Assembly: GCF_001677335.1 (NCBI RefSeq)
Contig: NZ_LZYB01000002.1
Span: 310,001 to 374,000 of the forward strand
Source: Erythrobacter dokdonensis DSW-74
Lineage (GTDB): Bacteria; Pseudomonadota; Alphaproteobacteria; Sphingomonadales; Sphingomonadaceae
Length of the DNA: 64,000 nucleotides
Direction: 5' to 3'
A program made the position numbers and the translations under genes. Below, in pieces: positions 54,155 to 62,796 of the stretch (the stretch's first letter is position 1; the number at the start of each line of letters is the position of its first letter). Below the pieces are notes generated by a model. It was not told the origin of the DNA. It searched no databases and saw only the letters and a program-made list of their open reading frames with translations.

Positions 54155-54430
54155 CTAGCCTTGTGCAGACCCTTCATCCATCAGCGTTTTAGGGAATAAG
54201 GGCGTATCGCAATCATGCCCGCAGCGGGTACAGATGCGATTGGGCCAAGGGACCACGAAGATCCCCCGGAAAAAGACATTCTTGCCGCATTGCGGGCAAT
54301 TGAAACGCAGCATGGGCGCATTGGCGATTACCAGCAGCATGATTGCTGCGGCGAAGGCGATGGTCGAATGCCCGTAAAGCCGGTCGGCACCGGCTACCAT
54401 GGCGATAGCCAGGGTCAGCACTCCCACCAT
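54155..54430 (-). CDS. Small zinc-ribbon membrane protein
   Basis: 91 residues from ATG 54430 (MVGVLTLAIAM). Two predicted helices (about 2-12 and 22-36, TIAFAAAIMLLVIANAP), then a zinc ribbon with C-x2-C pairs (CPQCGKNVFFRG and CTRCGHDCD). No family recognised. The stop lies nine bases before the acyl-CoA ligase ATG. A CTG at 54469 overlapping the mur ligase stop is an alternative start but rare. The ORF is short, and I call it on the Cys pairs and the tight spacing. Confidence 0.6.
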   Translation of the reverse strand: MVGVLTLAIAMVAGADRLYGHSTIAFAAAIMLLVIANAPMLRFNCPQCGKNVFFRGIFVVPWPNRICTRCGHDCDTPLFPKTLMDEGSAQG

Positions 54431-54465
54431 CCGCCAGGCGTGGCGTCTGGCCCGGGCGTGGAGCG

Positions 54466-55893
54466 TCAGGGCAGGCGGTCGAGGATCGATCGGGCGAACT
54501 CCGTCAGCGTGTCGTCGCGCGCACCCATCACCACGATCCGGTCGCCGGGCCGGGCAAGGTCGATGATCCGCTCGGCACAATCGGCACGCGCGGGGATGTG
54601 TTCGGCATGGCCGCCGGCGGTGTTGATCAGGTCGACGATCCGCTCGCTGCCCTCGCTGCGATCGACCGTACCGCCGAAATAGACCGGGTCGCTGAAAATG
54701 GTGATGTCGTCGGGACCCAGTTCGCGCGCGAAGGTCTTTGCCAGTTCGTTCCCCATCTGGCGCAGCGGACCATAGCCGTGCGGCTGGAAGAAGGCGATGA
54801 CACGTCCCTGGCTGGCCTTCAAAGTGCGAAGTGTGGCAGCGCATTTCTCCGGATTGTGGCCGAAATCGTCGATCACGGTGATGCCCGAAGGCGAGGTACC
54901 GGTCACGTCGAACCGCCGCGCCAACCCGGCAAAGCTGCGCAGCGCAAAGGCAGCGTTTGCGATGCCAATTCCCGCAGCGCTTGCGGCCGCGATTGCCGCC
55001 AGAGCGTTTGACAGGTTATGCAGCCCCGGCATCGGCAGGATGAGAGGAAAAATCTCTTTCTGGCGATTGTCGATCACCGCTGCGTGGATGCCCAGCTCGC
55101 TTTGTTCGATCGATTCCGGTTCGATCGTGATGTCCGCCTGCGGACTGCGCAGGCCAAATGTCACGCATTCTTGGGCGCGCGGCACAAGATAGCCTGCCTC
55201 GGGACTGTCGAGATTGATTGCCGCTATCCCTGCCTTGGCGACGAAGCCGCCGAACAGAACGCGCAGTTCCTCGATGCTCTTGTGATCGAGGCTGACATTG
55301 AGCAGCACGCCTACGGTCGGCCGGTAGAGCGCGATCGAACCGTCACTTTCGTCGACCTCGCTCACGAACAGGTCGGGGCGGCCGATCCGGGCGCTGGCAA
55401 AGGGGTTTTCCGGGCTGACGAAGTTCTTCATCACCGCGCCGTTCATCACCGTGGGATCATAGCCGCCCTCGTGCAGGATCCAGGCGATCATCCCGGTGAC
55501 GGTCGATTTGCCCGAAGTGCCGCCCACCGCGATCGAGAAGCCGGCGTCGTTGAACAGGGTGGAAAGCAGCTCCGCCCTGCTCATGCGATCGCACCCCAGT
55601 TCCTTGGCGCGGGCGACTTCGGGCACGCTATCCTCGATCGCGGCGGAGGCGACGAGAACCTGATCGGGGGATGTCACCCCGCTTCCGTCTTGCGGAAACA
55701 GCGAGAAACCGTGGCCTTCGAGCCATGCGAACTTTTCCGGGGTGCGGCCCTGGTCGCGGCTGCGGTCCGAGCCTGCGACCTCGTGGCCGAGCCCGTGCGC
55801 GATCTGCGCCAGCGGCAGCATGCCCGACCCGCCAATCCCGCAAAAGAACAGCGGACGCCCTTCAAGCGACCCGGCCATGACCCCGTTATCCAT
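54466..55893 (-). CDS. Mur ligase, MurC/Mpl-like
   Basis: 475 residues with three Mur-ligase domains: N-terminal FCGIGGSGMLPLAQIAHGLGHEVAGSD (part: GIGGSGM), P-loop VGGTSGKSTVTGM at about 123-135, VSEVDESDGS and LDHKSIEEL in the centre, then DDFGHNPEKCAATL and GARDDTL. It joins an amino acid or peptide to UDP-MurNAc. The divergent neighbour is an LD-carboxypeptidase, so a recycling role like Mpl (tripeptide to UDP-MurNAc) is more likely than biosynthetic MurC, whose dcw cluster is absent here. That is inference. Confidence 0.8.
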   Translation of the reverse strand: MDNGVMAGSLEGRPLFFCGIGGSGMLPLAQIAHGLGHEVAGSDRSRDQGRTPEKFAWLEGHGFSLFPQDGSGVTSPDQVLVASAAIEDSVPEVARAKELGCDRMSRAELLSTLFNDAGFSIAVGGTSGKSTVTGMIAWILHEGGYDPTVMNGAVMKNFVSPENPFASARIGRPDLFVSEVDESDGSIALYRPTVGVLLNVSLDHKSIEELRVLFGGFVAKAGIAAINLDSPEAGYLVPRAQECVTFGLRSPQADITIEPESIEQSELGIHAAVIDNRQKEIFPLILPMPGLHNLSNALAAIAAASAAGIGIANAAFALRSFAGLARRFDVTGTSPSGITVIDDFGHNPEKCAATLRTLKASQGRVIAFFQPHGYGPLRQMGNELAKTFARELGPDDITIFSDPVYFGGTVDRSEGSERIVDLINTAGGHAEHIPARADCAERIIDLARPGDRIVVMGARDDTLTEFARSILDRLP

Positions 55894-55949
55894 ATGCTGC
55901 AGGGTTATTGACTTGCGCGAGGACTGACAAGCGCCATAGGCTGCATGCT

Positions 55950-56780
55950 ATGACGAATATCGCCATCTGTGCGCCGGCAACGCCGATCACCCGCGACCAG
56001 CAGACTGCGCTGGAAGAACTGGTCGCAGCGGAGTTTCCCGCGCATCGCGTCACATTTCACGATCAGTGCTTTGATCGGCAAGGGCATTTCGCGGGCGATG
56101 ATCTCAGGCGGCTGACCGCCTTGCTCGAATGCGCCAATGATCCCGCTTTCGATGTCGTTTGGTTCGCAAGGGGCGGATATGGCTCAAACCGCATCGCCGA
56201 AGCCGCCGTGGCGCGGATGAACGCCTCTGCCCGCACCAAGACCTATATCGGCTTTTCCGATTGCGGCTATTTGCTCGCGTCGCTCTACCGGTCGGGGATC
56301 GGCCAGAGCGTGCATGGTTCGATGCCGGTCAGCGCGCGCTCCGAAGGCGGGCGCGATGCGATCCGACGAGTGCTCAGGTGGCTGGAAGGCGATACCAGCG
56401 GCGTTGAACCCAGCCTTGACGGGACCACGCCTGCGGCAGCCTTCAACCTCATCACCCTGGCGATGATCACCGGCACGCCGCTGATGCCCGATCTTTCCGG
56501 CCATGTGCTGATGGTCGAGGAGGTGAGCGAACATCTCTATTCGGTCGACCGGCTGTTCTTCCACCTCGCCGCCACGCTTCCCCGCCTTGCCGGGCTGCGG
56601 CTGGGCGGGGTGACGGACGTGCCGGAAAACTATGTCGAATTCGGCCAGAACGAGGAGGAAATCGCGCGCTACTGGTGCGACCGCGCGGGCATTCCTTACC
56701 TTGGCCGGGCGCTGATCGGGCACAATTCTGCCAACAGGGTTGTGCCCTTCGGGCTTGCCAGCCCGCCCTCGCGGACGTAA
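55950..56780 (+). CDS. ldcA: LD-carboxypeptidase (S66, LdcA/MccF family)
   Basis: Removes the terminal D-Ala from murein tetrapeptides, or a similar bond in MccF-type members. 276 residues. RGGYGSN at about 74-80, nucleophile Ser103 (GFSDCGYL), Glu190/191 (MVEEVSEHLYSVDRLF, part) and His258 (IGHNSAN) form the Ser-Glu-His triad. ATG 55950 is divergent from the Mur ligase gene by 56 bases. fabD follows after 31 bases. Confidence 0.86.
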   Translation: MTNIAICAPATPITRDQQTALEELVAAEFPAHRVTFHDQCFDRQGHFAGDDLRRLTALLECANDPAFDVVWFARGGYGSNRIAEAAVARMNASARTKTYIGFSDCGYLLASLYRSGIGQSVHGSMPVSARSEGGRDAIRRVLRWLEGDTSGVEPSLDGTTPAAAFNLITLAMITGTPLMPDLSGHVLMVEEVSEHLYSVDRLFFHLAATLPRLAGLRLGGVTDVPENYVEFGQNEEEIARYWCDRAGIPYLGRALIGHNSANRVVPFGLASPPSRT

Positions 56781-56811
56781 CCGCGCGCGCCAAAAACCAT
56801 AAGAAAGGTCG

Positions 56812-57753
56812 ATGATGCGCGCGTTTGTTTTTCCGGGGCAGGGTAGCCAGAAGGTCGGCATGGGCAAGGAGCTTGCCGAAGCGTCGAGCGCGGCACGCGA
56901 AGTGTTCGAAGAGGTCAACGAGGCCCTGCTGCAGAACCTTTCCGGCATGATGGCGGATGGGCCCGAGGACGAACTTACCCTGACCCAGAACGCCCAGCCT
57001 GCGATCATGGCAAACTCGATCGCCGTGCTGCGCGTGCTGGAACGCGAATTCGGCGTGAAGCTCGCCGAAGCTGCCGCTTGCGTGGCGGGCCACTCGCTCG
57101 GTGAATACTCGGCCCTTTGCGCGGTCGGGGCCTTCGACCTTGCGACCACGGCGCGCCTGCTGAAGCTGCGCGGACGCTCGATGCAGGCTGCCGTCCCGGT
57201 GGGCGAGGGGGCGATGGCGGCGCTGCTGGGCGCAGATATCGCGCAGGCCAAGGCGCTTGCCGAAGCAGCGGCCGAGGGGCAGGTGTGCGAGATCGCCAAT
57301 GACAATGATCCGACACAGGTCGTCATTTCCGGGCACCGCGCCGCGATCGAGCGGGCGGTGGCGCTAGTCAAGGAGCACGGGATAAAGCGCGGCGTCTTGC
57401 TGCCGGTCTCGGCTCCGTTTCACTGCTCGTTGATGCAGCCCGCCGCCGACCGCATGGCCGATGCGCTTGCCCATACGCCGCCCGCGCCGATGGCGCTGCC
57501 GGTCTATGCCAATGTCACCGCCGCCAAGGTCGAGGATGCCGAGGAGGAGGTCGCCCTGCTCGTCGAACAGGTCACAGGCCGCGTGCGATGGCGCGAAAGC
57601 GTGCTTGCCATGCGCGCCGATGGCGTGGAAAGCTTTGTCGAGATGGGGGGCAAGGTGCTCGGCCCGATGATTGGCCGGATCGACCGCGATGCGCAGGTGG
57701 CGAGCCTTGTGACGATGGCTGATCTTGAGGCCTTTGCGAAGGAGATCGCGTGA
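56812..57753 (+). CDS. fabD: Malonyl-CoA:ACP transacylase
   Basis: Loads malonyl onto ACP for fatty-acid elongation. 313 residues. AFVFPGQGSQKVGMG, nucleophile Ser95 in GHSLGEYSAL, Gln in the N-terminal QGSQ and the active-site His in PVSAPFHCSLM are all present. The TGA overlaps the fabG ATG (TGATG). AccD, which makes its malonyl-CoA, is encoded 50 kb away. Confidence 0.96.
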   Translation: MMRAFVFPGQGSQKVGMGKELAEASSAAREVFEEVNEALLQNLSGMMADGPEDELTLTQNAQPAIMANSIAVLRVLEREFGVKLAEAAACVAGHSLGEYSALCAVGAFDLATTARLLKLRGRSMQAAVPVGEGAMAALLGADIAQAKALAEAAAEGQVCEIANDNDPTQVVISGHRAAIERAVALVKEHGIKRGVLLPVSAPFHCSLMQPAADRMADALAHTPPAPMALPVYANVTAAKVEDAEEEVALLVEQVTGRVRWRESVLAMRADGVESFVEMGGKVLGPMIGRIDRDAQVASLVTMADLEAFAKEIA

Positions 57754-58517
57754 TGTTTTCACTCAAAGGCATGAACGCGCTGGTTACGGGCGCTGCGGGC
57801 GGGATCGGTTCGGCGATTGCCCATGCGCTGGCCTCGCAAGGCGCGCGGCTGGCGTTGTCGGGCTCGAACGCGGCCAAGCTGCGCGCCTTCCGCGACGAAC
57901 TGAACGAGACCTACGCCCACCACGATCATGACGGCCATGTCGAGATCACCTGCGACCTTGGCAACGCCACCCAGGTAGAGGAACTGGTGCCTGCCATGCT
58001 CGACACGCTCGGAAGCATGGACATCCTCGTGAACAATGCCGGCATCACCCGCGACAATCTCGGCATGCGGATGAAGGACGAGGAATGGGATCAGGTGATC
58101 CGCATCAACCTCGAAGCCGCCTTCCGCCTGATGCGCGCGAGCGCCAAGCCGATGATGAAGGCGCGGTTCGGGCGCATCATCAACATCACGTCCGTGGTGG
58201 GGGCGACCGGCAATCCCGGCCAGATGAACTATTGCGCGGCCAAGGCGGGCCTGACCGGCATGACCAAGTCCTTCGCACAGGAAGTTGCCAGCCGCGGTAT
58301 CACCGCCAACTGCGTTGCCCCCGGCTTCATCCGCACCGCGATGACCGCCGCTCTGGACGAAAAGCAGCAGGCCGCGATCAATGCCCGCATTCCGATGGGC
58401 CGGATGGGCGAGGGTGCGGAAATCGGCGCTGCGGTCGCTTTCCTCGCCAGCCGCGAGGCGGCCTATGTCACCGGTGAAACCCTGCATGTGAACGGCGGGA
58501 TGGCGATGCTGGGGTGA
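57753..58517 (+). CDS. fabG: 3-oxoacyl-ACP reductase
   Basis: NADPH-dependent reduction in the fatty-acid cycle, 254 residues. TGAAGGIGSA, NNAGITRDNL (classic FabG), Ser in NITSVVGATG and YCAAK (Tyr-x3-Lys), then HVNGGMAMLG at the C-terminus. ATG 57753 with GGAG eight bases upstream; a GTG three bases earlier is also in frame. Second gene of the fabD-fabG pair; acpP and fabF are not seen here. Confidence 0.96.
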   Translation: MFSLKGMNALVTGAAGGIGSAIAHALASQGARLALSGSNAAKLRAFRDELNETYAHHDHDGHVEITCDLGNATQVEELVPAMLDTLGSMDILVNNAGITRDNLGMRMKDEEWDQVIRINLEAAFRLMRASAKPMMKARFGRIINITSVVGATGNPGQMNYCAAKAGLTGMTKSFAQEVASRGITANCVAPGFIRTAMTAALDEKQQAAINARIPMGRMGEGAEIGAAVAFLASREAAYVTGETLHVNGGMAMLG

Positions 58518-58576
58518 TGCAGGGGTGATTCCGGCCCCCTTATCCCCAGCCGCGTTCCCCCTCGCTAAGGCGCCAA

Positions 58577-58604
58577 CTTGCCCGTATTGTCCGGCGCGCT
58601 AAGG
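58577..58604 (+). promoter_or_regulatory. Predicted dnaN promoter
   Basis: CTTGCC (58577-58582), 16-base spacer, CTAAGG (58599-58604). A second CTAAGG lies at 58565-58570. Upstream, TTATCCCCA (58540-58548) differs by one base from the DnaA box TTATCCACA. About 74 bases separate the -10 from the ATG. Confidence 0.42.
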
Positions 58605-58678
58605 TTTCACGGACTTTCCGGCGCTTGGGGGCGATTCCTTCGGCCTCCTGCCATAAACAGGAACGATAGGGTTAAGCG

Positions 58679-59806
58679 ATGAAGGCCACGATCGAACGCG
58701 CGACGCTGCTGCGGTGCCTTTCCCATGTTCAGTCGGTGGTCGAACGCCGCAACACCATTCCGATTCTTTCCAACGTGTTGATCGATGCGAGCGACGGCGG
58801 TTCTGTTCGGGTGATGGCAACCGACCTCGATCTGCAGGTGGTCGAGACGATGTCGGCCTCCTCCGTCGATCAGCCCGGCGCGATCACCGTCTCGGCGCAC
58901 CTGCTGTTCGACATTGCCCGCAAGCTGCCCGAAGGCAGCCAGGTCAGCCTGACGGCCAACGACAACCGTCTGGAAGTCAAGGCGGGCCGCTCGAACTTCA
59001 AGCTGCCGACGCTGCCGCGGGACGATTTCCCGGTGATCGTCGAAGGTGACCTGCCGACCAGCTTCGAACTGCCGGCGCGCGTGCTGGCCGAACTGATCGA
59101 CCGCACCCGGTTCGCGATCTCGACCGAGGAAACCCGCTACTACCTCAACGGCATCTTCCTGCATGTGACCGACGAGGACGAGCCGTTGCTCAAGGCCGCA
59201 GCAACCGACGGTCACCGCCTTGCCCGCTTCACCCTGCCGCGCCCCGAGGGTGCTGCCGGGATGCCCGATGTGATTGTGCCGAGGAAGGCTGTGGGCGAAC
59301 TCCGCAAGCTGCTCGAGGAGGCTTTGGACGGCAACGTGCTGATCGACCTCAGCGCCAGCAAGATCCGCTTCACGCTCGGCGGCGAGGGCGGCGTTGTGCT
59401 CACCTCCAAGCTGATCGACGGCACCTTCCCCGATTACAGCCGCGTGATCCCGACCGCGAACGACAAGCTCCTGAAGGTCGATCCCAAGCTGTTCTTCTCT
59501 GGCGTGGACCGCGTCGCGACCATCGCCACCGAGAAGACCCGCGCGGTAAAAATCGGGCTCGACAATGACCGCGTGACGCTTTCGGTCACCTCTCCCGACA
59601 ACGGCACGGCTGCCGAAGAACTGGCCGCTGAATACCGTTCGGAAGGCATGGAAATCGGCTTCAACGCCAATTATCTCAAGGACATTCTCGGTCAGATCGA
59701 TGCTGACATGGTCGAATTGCACCTTGCGGACGCGGGCGCGCCGACGCTGATCCGCGAAAACGAGGCCAGTCGCGCGCTTTATGTGCTGATGCCGATGCGG
59801 GTGTGA
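58679..59806 (+). CDS. dnaN: DNA polymerase III sliding clamp (beta subunit)
   Basis: Processivity clamp, 375 residues, three similar domains. MKATIERATLLRCLSHVQSVVERRNTIPIL (part: VVERRNTIPILSNVL), then GTFPDYSRVIP and the C-terminal LYVLMPMRV with the usual MPMR end. ATG 58679 follows a GGAACG...GGG. dnaA, recF and gyrB, its neighbours in many bacteria, are not here; it follows fabG. Confidence 0.97.
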   Translation: MKATIERATLLRCLSHVQSVVERRNTIPILSNVLIDASDGGSVRVMATDLDLQVVETMSASSVDQPGAITVSAHLLFDIARKLPEGSQVSLTANDNRLEVKAGRSNFKLPTLPRDDFPVIVEGDLPTSFELPARVLAELIDRTRFAISTEETRYYLNGIFLHVTDEDEPLLKAAATDGHRLARFTLPRPEGAAGMPDVIVPRKAVGELRKLLEEALDGNVLIDLSASKIRFTLGGEGGVVLTSKLIDGTFPDYSRVIPTANDKLLKVDPKLFFSGVDRVATIATEKTRAVKIGLDNDRVTLSVTSPDNGTAAEELAAEYRSEGMEIGFNANYLKDILGQIDADMVELHLADAGAPTLIRENEASRALYVLMPMRV

Positions 59807-59834
59807 TCCCTGCCAGGTGGGAGGGGAACGACCG

Positions 59835-60917
59835 ATGAATGCTGTTCAGGTTCACGTCCGCAAGGCCGCGCTCACCGATGCTGTGCTGGCGGATGTGCCG
59901 CTCGCTGAGCTGGCCGAGGGTGCGGTCAGGCTCCGGATCGAAAGCTTCTCTGTCACCGCCAATAATGTCACCTATGCGGCTGTCGGCGACGGGTTCAAAT
60001 ACTGGGATTTCTTCCCCGCCCCCGAGGGTCTCGGCATCGTGCCGATGTGGGGCCATGCGCGGGTGATCGAGAGCCGCTGCCCCGAGATCGCGGTTGGTGA
60101 GCGGGTTTACGGCTATCTGCCGATGGCGAGCCATCTGGACGTGGTGCCGGGCCGGGTAACGCCTTCCGGGTTCCTCGACACGACCGGTTATCGCCAGCCG
60201 ATGAGCCCGGTCTACAACAGCTACACCCGCCTTGCGGCCGACCCCGAGCATGATCCGTCGCACGAGGCGGAGCGGATGATCTTCGGCCCGCTGTTCCGCA
60301 CCGGCTTTCTGATCGAATATTTCCTGCGCGGCGAGGGCTGGTTCGGAGCCGAGCAGCTGGTGGTCACCAGTGCCTCGTCCAAGACCGCGATGGGTCTGGC
60401 GAGCGTGGCGCGGCAATCGTCGCCCCACATCCGGCGCATCGGGCTTACCTCGAAGGGCAATGTCGGCTTCGTTGAAGCGAGCGGGCTTTATGACGAAGTG
60501 CTGGCCTATGACGACATCGAGCGCTTGGCCGTGCTGCGCAGCGTCAGTGTCGATTTCGCCGGCAATGCCGATGTGCTGGCACGCATTCATCGCCATTTCG
60601 AGGACGCGCTGTCGCATTCGGCGCTGGTCGGGGCGACCCATATCGAAGCGCGCTCGACCTTCGGCGTCGGTGAGCCGCTGCCAGGCCCCAAGCCTGCGCT
60701 GTTCTTCGCCCCCGACCATGCGGTGGCCTTTTTCAAGGCGCACGGGCAGGAAGAAGGCGGGCGTCTTGTTGCCGCGGCATGGCGCGAATTCCTCAAGGCC
60801 GCCGACGGGACGATCAAGATCGAGCGCCACAAGGGTCTTGGCGCAGCACGCGACACCTTCACCGCAATGGTTGCAGGCCAGATCGACCCGGCCAAGGGGA
60901 TCGTGATCGAACCGTAA
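59835..60917 (+). CDS. DUF2855 family protein
   Basis: 360 residues, MDR-like without zinc ligands. DUF2855 members have the start block VRLRIESFSVTANNVTYA and WDFFPAPEGLGIVPMWGHARV (part: GIVPMWGHARV), with VYGYLPMASHLDV and SASSKTAMGLA in the cofactor region. Likely an oxidoreductase; substrate unknown. ATG 59835 has GAGGGG eight bases upstream; dnaN ends 28 bases before. Convergent with the deacylase. Confidence 0.82.
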   Translation: MNAVQVHVRKAALTDAVLADVPLAELAEGAVRLRIESFSVTANNVTYAAVGDGFKYWDFFPAPEGLGIVPMWGHARVIESRCPEIAVGERVYGYLPMASHLDVVPGRVTPSGFLDTTGYRQPMSPVYNSYTRLAADPEHDPSHEAERMIFGPLFRTGFLIEYFLRGEGWFGAEQLVVTSASSKTAMGLASVARQSSPHIRRIGLTSKGNVGFVEASGLYDEVLAYDDIERLAVLRSVSVDFAGNADVLARIHRHFEDALSHSALVGATHIEARSTFGVGEPLPGPKPALFFAPDHAVAFFKAHGQEEGGRLVAAAWREFLKAADGTIKIERHKGLGAARDTFTAMVAGQIDPAKGIVIEP

Positions 60918-60926
60918 GGCGGCAGA

Positions 60927-62693
60927 TCACTCCGCCGCTTCCGCCATTGCCACACGCTGCGGGCCGCGGACCAGGCCGCCGGGAGTGGCTCCCGACCATT
61001 CTCCTTCGCGGAAGGTGACGACGCCGCTCTTGATCGTGGCGACATAGCCTTCCGCCTTCTGCAGCAGCCGTTTGCCGCCCGCCGGAAGGTCAAAGGCCAG
61101 CCACGGTTTGCCGAGCTTGAGGCGATCAAGGTCGATTACGTTGAGGTCTGCGAGATATCCCGGCGCGATCACCCCGCGATCCTCAAGTCCGTAAAGCACC
61201 GCCGTATCCCGGCACTGGCGCTTGATCGCCTGTTCCAGACTGATCCTCTCGCCCCGCCTTCGGCTCTTCACCCAGTGTTCGAGCATGAAGGTGGGCGAGG
61301 CCGCATCGCAGATCGTCCCGCAATGCGCGCCGCCGTCGCTAAGCGAATTGACCGTGTCATCGGCATGCTGGAGCGGGTGGAGGAAGTCGAGATTGCCCTC
61401 GGCATAATTGAGGATCGGCAGGTAGATAAAGCCTTTCCCATCGTCGCGGCACAGCAGATCATAGGCATATTCCTGCGCGTCGATCCCCGCTGCCTGAGCG
61501 CGGGCGTTGACGCTGGCTTCGGGCCCCGGTTCGTAATCGAAATCAGGGTCCATCTCGTATTGCAGCGCCCAGCCCTGGGTGATCACCATCACCACGCCAA
61601 TAATGTCCATAGGGGCTTCGGAATAGTCATTGGGCTCGGCGAGCAGCTGCGCCTTGAAGGCCGGGTCGAGCAGCTTCGCCTTCTGTTCGGCCCACGGCAG
61701 TTCCTTGATCGCCTGCCAGCTGGGGCGGAAGGCGAAGGGGTTCACTGTGCCCTGCCATGCCATGATGATGCCATTGCCGCGCAGCGCGATCTGGGCGACG
61801 ATGTTGGCGCCATTGTCGTTCTCGGCGCGCATCATCGCGATCTGCTCGTCCAGCGGCATTTCCTTGGCGATCGATTGCAGCGCGGCGAAGGTGACGGGGA
61901 TGCCGGCCTCGCGCGAAAGCTTGCCCATCCATTGAAACTCGTTCCACTCGCGCTTCAAGTCGCTCGCCATCTCGAACACCGCGTGGCCGCCGGAAGCCTT
62001 GGCGCGGCCCATCGCCTTGCCGATTGCCACCAGTTCTTCCGGCGTGGCGGTGGTGCCGGGGACGAGTTCGCCGTCGACCGACTTGTGCAACACCGTGCGC
62101 GAGGTTGAAAAGCCCAACGCCCCGGCGCGAACGCCTTCCTCGACGATGCGGCTCATTTCCGCGATGTCCGCTGCGGTCGGGACCGCGCCGGGCTGTTCGC
62201 GATCACCCAGCACATAGGCGCGAACCGCGCCGTGGGGGACGTGGGTGCCGATATCGACCGTGCGGGGGAGCTTCTCCAATGCGTCGAGATATTCGGGGAA
62301 GGTCTCCCAATCCCACGTGATCCCTTCGGCGAGCGCGGTGCCGGGGATGTCCTCCACGCCTTCCATCAGGCTGATCAGCCATTCGTGCCGGTCGGGTTTG
62401 GCAGGCGCAAAGCCGACTCCGCAATTGCCCATGATGACTGTGGTCACCCCGTGCCAGCTGGATGGGGCCATTTCCTGATCCCAGGTCGCCTGCCCGTCGT
62501 AATGGGTGTGGATGTCTACGAAGCCGGGCGCCACGATCTTGCCGCGCGCGTCGATTTCCTCGGTGGCGGTGCCGCTTACACTGCCGACTGCGGCGATCAG
62601 GCCGTCCTTCACGGCAACGTCGCCGGTAAAGGACGGTGCGCCCGTCCCGTCGACAATTGTTCCGCCCCTGATGATGAGGTCGTATTGCGCCAT
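60927..62693 (-). CDS. N-acyl-D-amino-acid deacylase-type amidohydrolase
   Basis: 588 residues, cytoplasmic amidohydrolase. N-terminal MAQYDLIIRGGTIVDGTG, metal motif DIHTHYDGQATWD, then GALGFSTSRT and the C-terminal YGLEDRGVIAPGYLADLNVID. Fits D-aminoacylase and D-hydantoinase relatives that free amino acids from N-acyl-D-amino acids. The natural substrate is unknown. Ten bases from the convergent DUF2855 stop. Confidence 0.85.
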   Translation of the reverse strand: MAQYDLIIRGGTIVDGTGAPSFTGDVAVKDGLIAAVGSVSGTATEEIDARGKIVAPGFVDIHTHYDGQATWDQEMAPSSWHGVTTVIMGNCGVGFAPAKPDRHEWLISLMEGVEDIPGTALAEGITWDWETFPEYLDALEKLPRTVDIGTHVPHGAVRAYVLGDREQPGAVPTAADIAEMSRIVEEGVRAGALGFSTSRTVLHKSVDGELVPGTTATPEELVAIGKAMGRAKASGGHAVFEMASDLKREWNEFQWMGKLSREAGIPVTFAALQSIAKEMPLDEQIAMMRAENDNGANIVAQIALRGNGIIMAWQGTVNPFAFRPSWQAIKELPWAEQKAKLLDPAFKAQLLAEPNDYSEAPMDIIGVVMVITQGWALQYEMDPDFDYEPGPEASVNARAQAAGIDAQEYAYDLLCRDDGKGFIYLPILNYAEGNLDFLHPLQHADDTVNSLSDGGAHCGTICDAASPTFMLEHWVKSRRRGERISLEQAIKRQCRDTAVLYGLEDRGVIAPGYLADLNVIDLDRLKLGKPWLAFDLPAGGKRLLQKAEGYVATIKSGVVTFREGEWSGATPGGLVRGPQRVAMAEAAE

Positions 62694-62796
62694 GCTGTCT
62701 CTCCCTTATGGAGGCGAGGATGACGCAAACCGCGCGGCCCGACAAGGGCAGGCGGTGCAGATCGGTTATTCATGAAGCGGGAAAAGGGGCAGGAAA

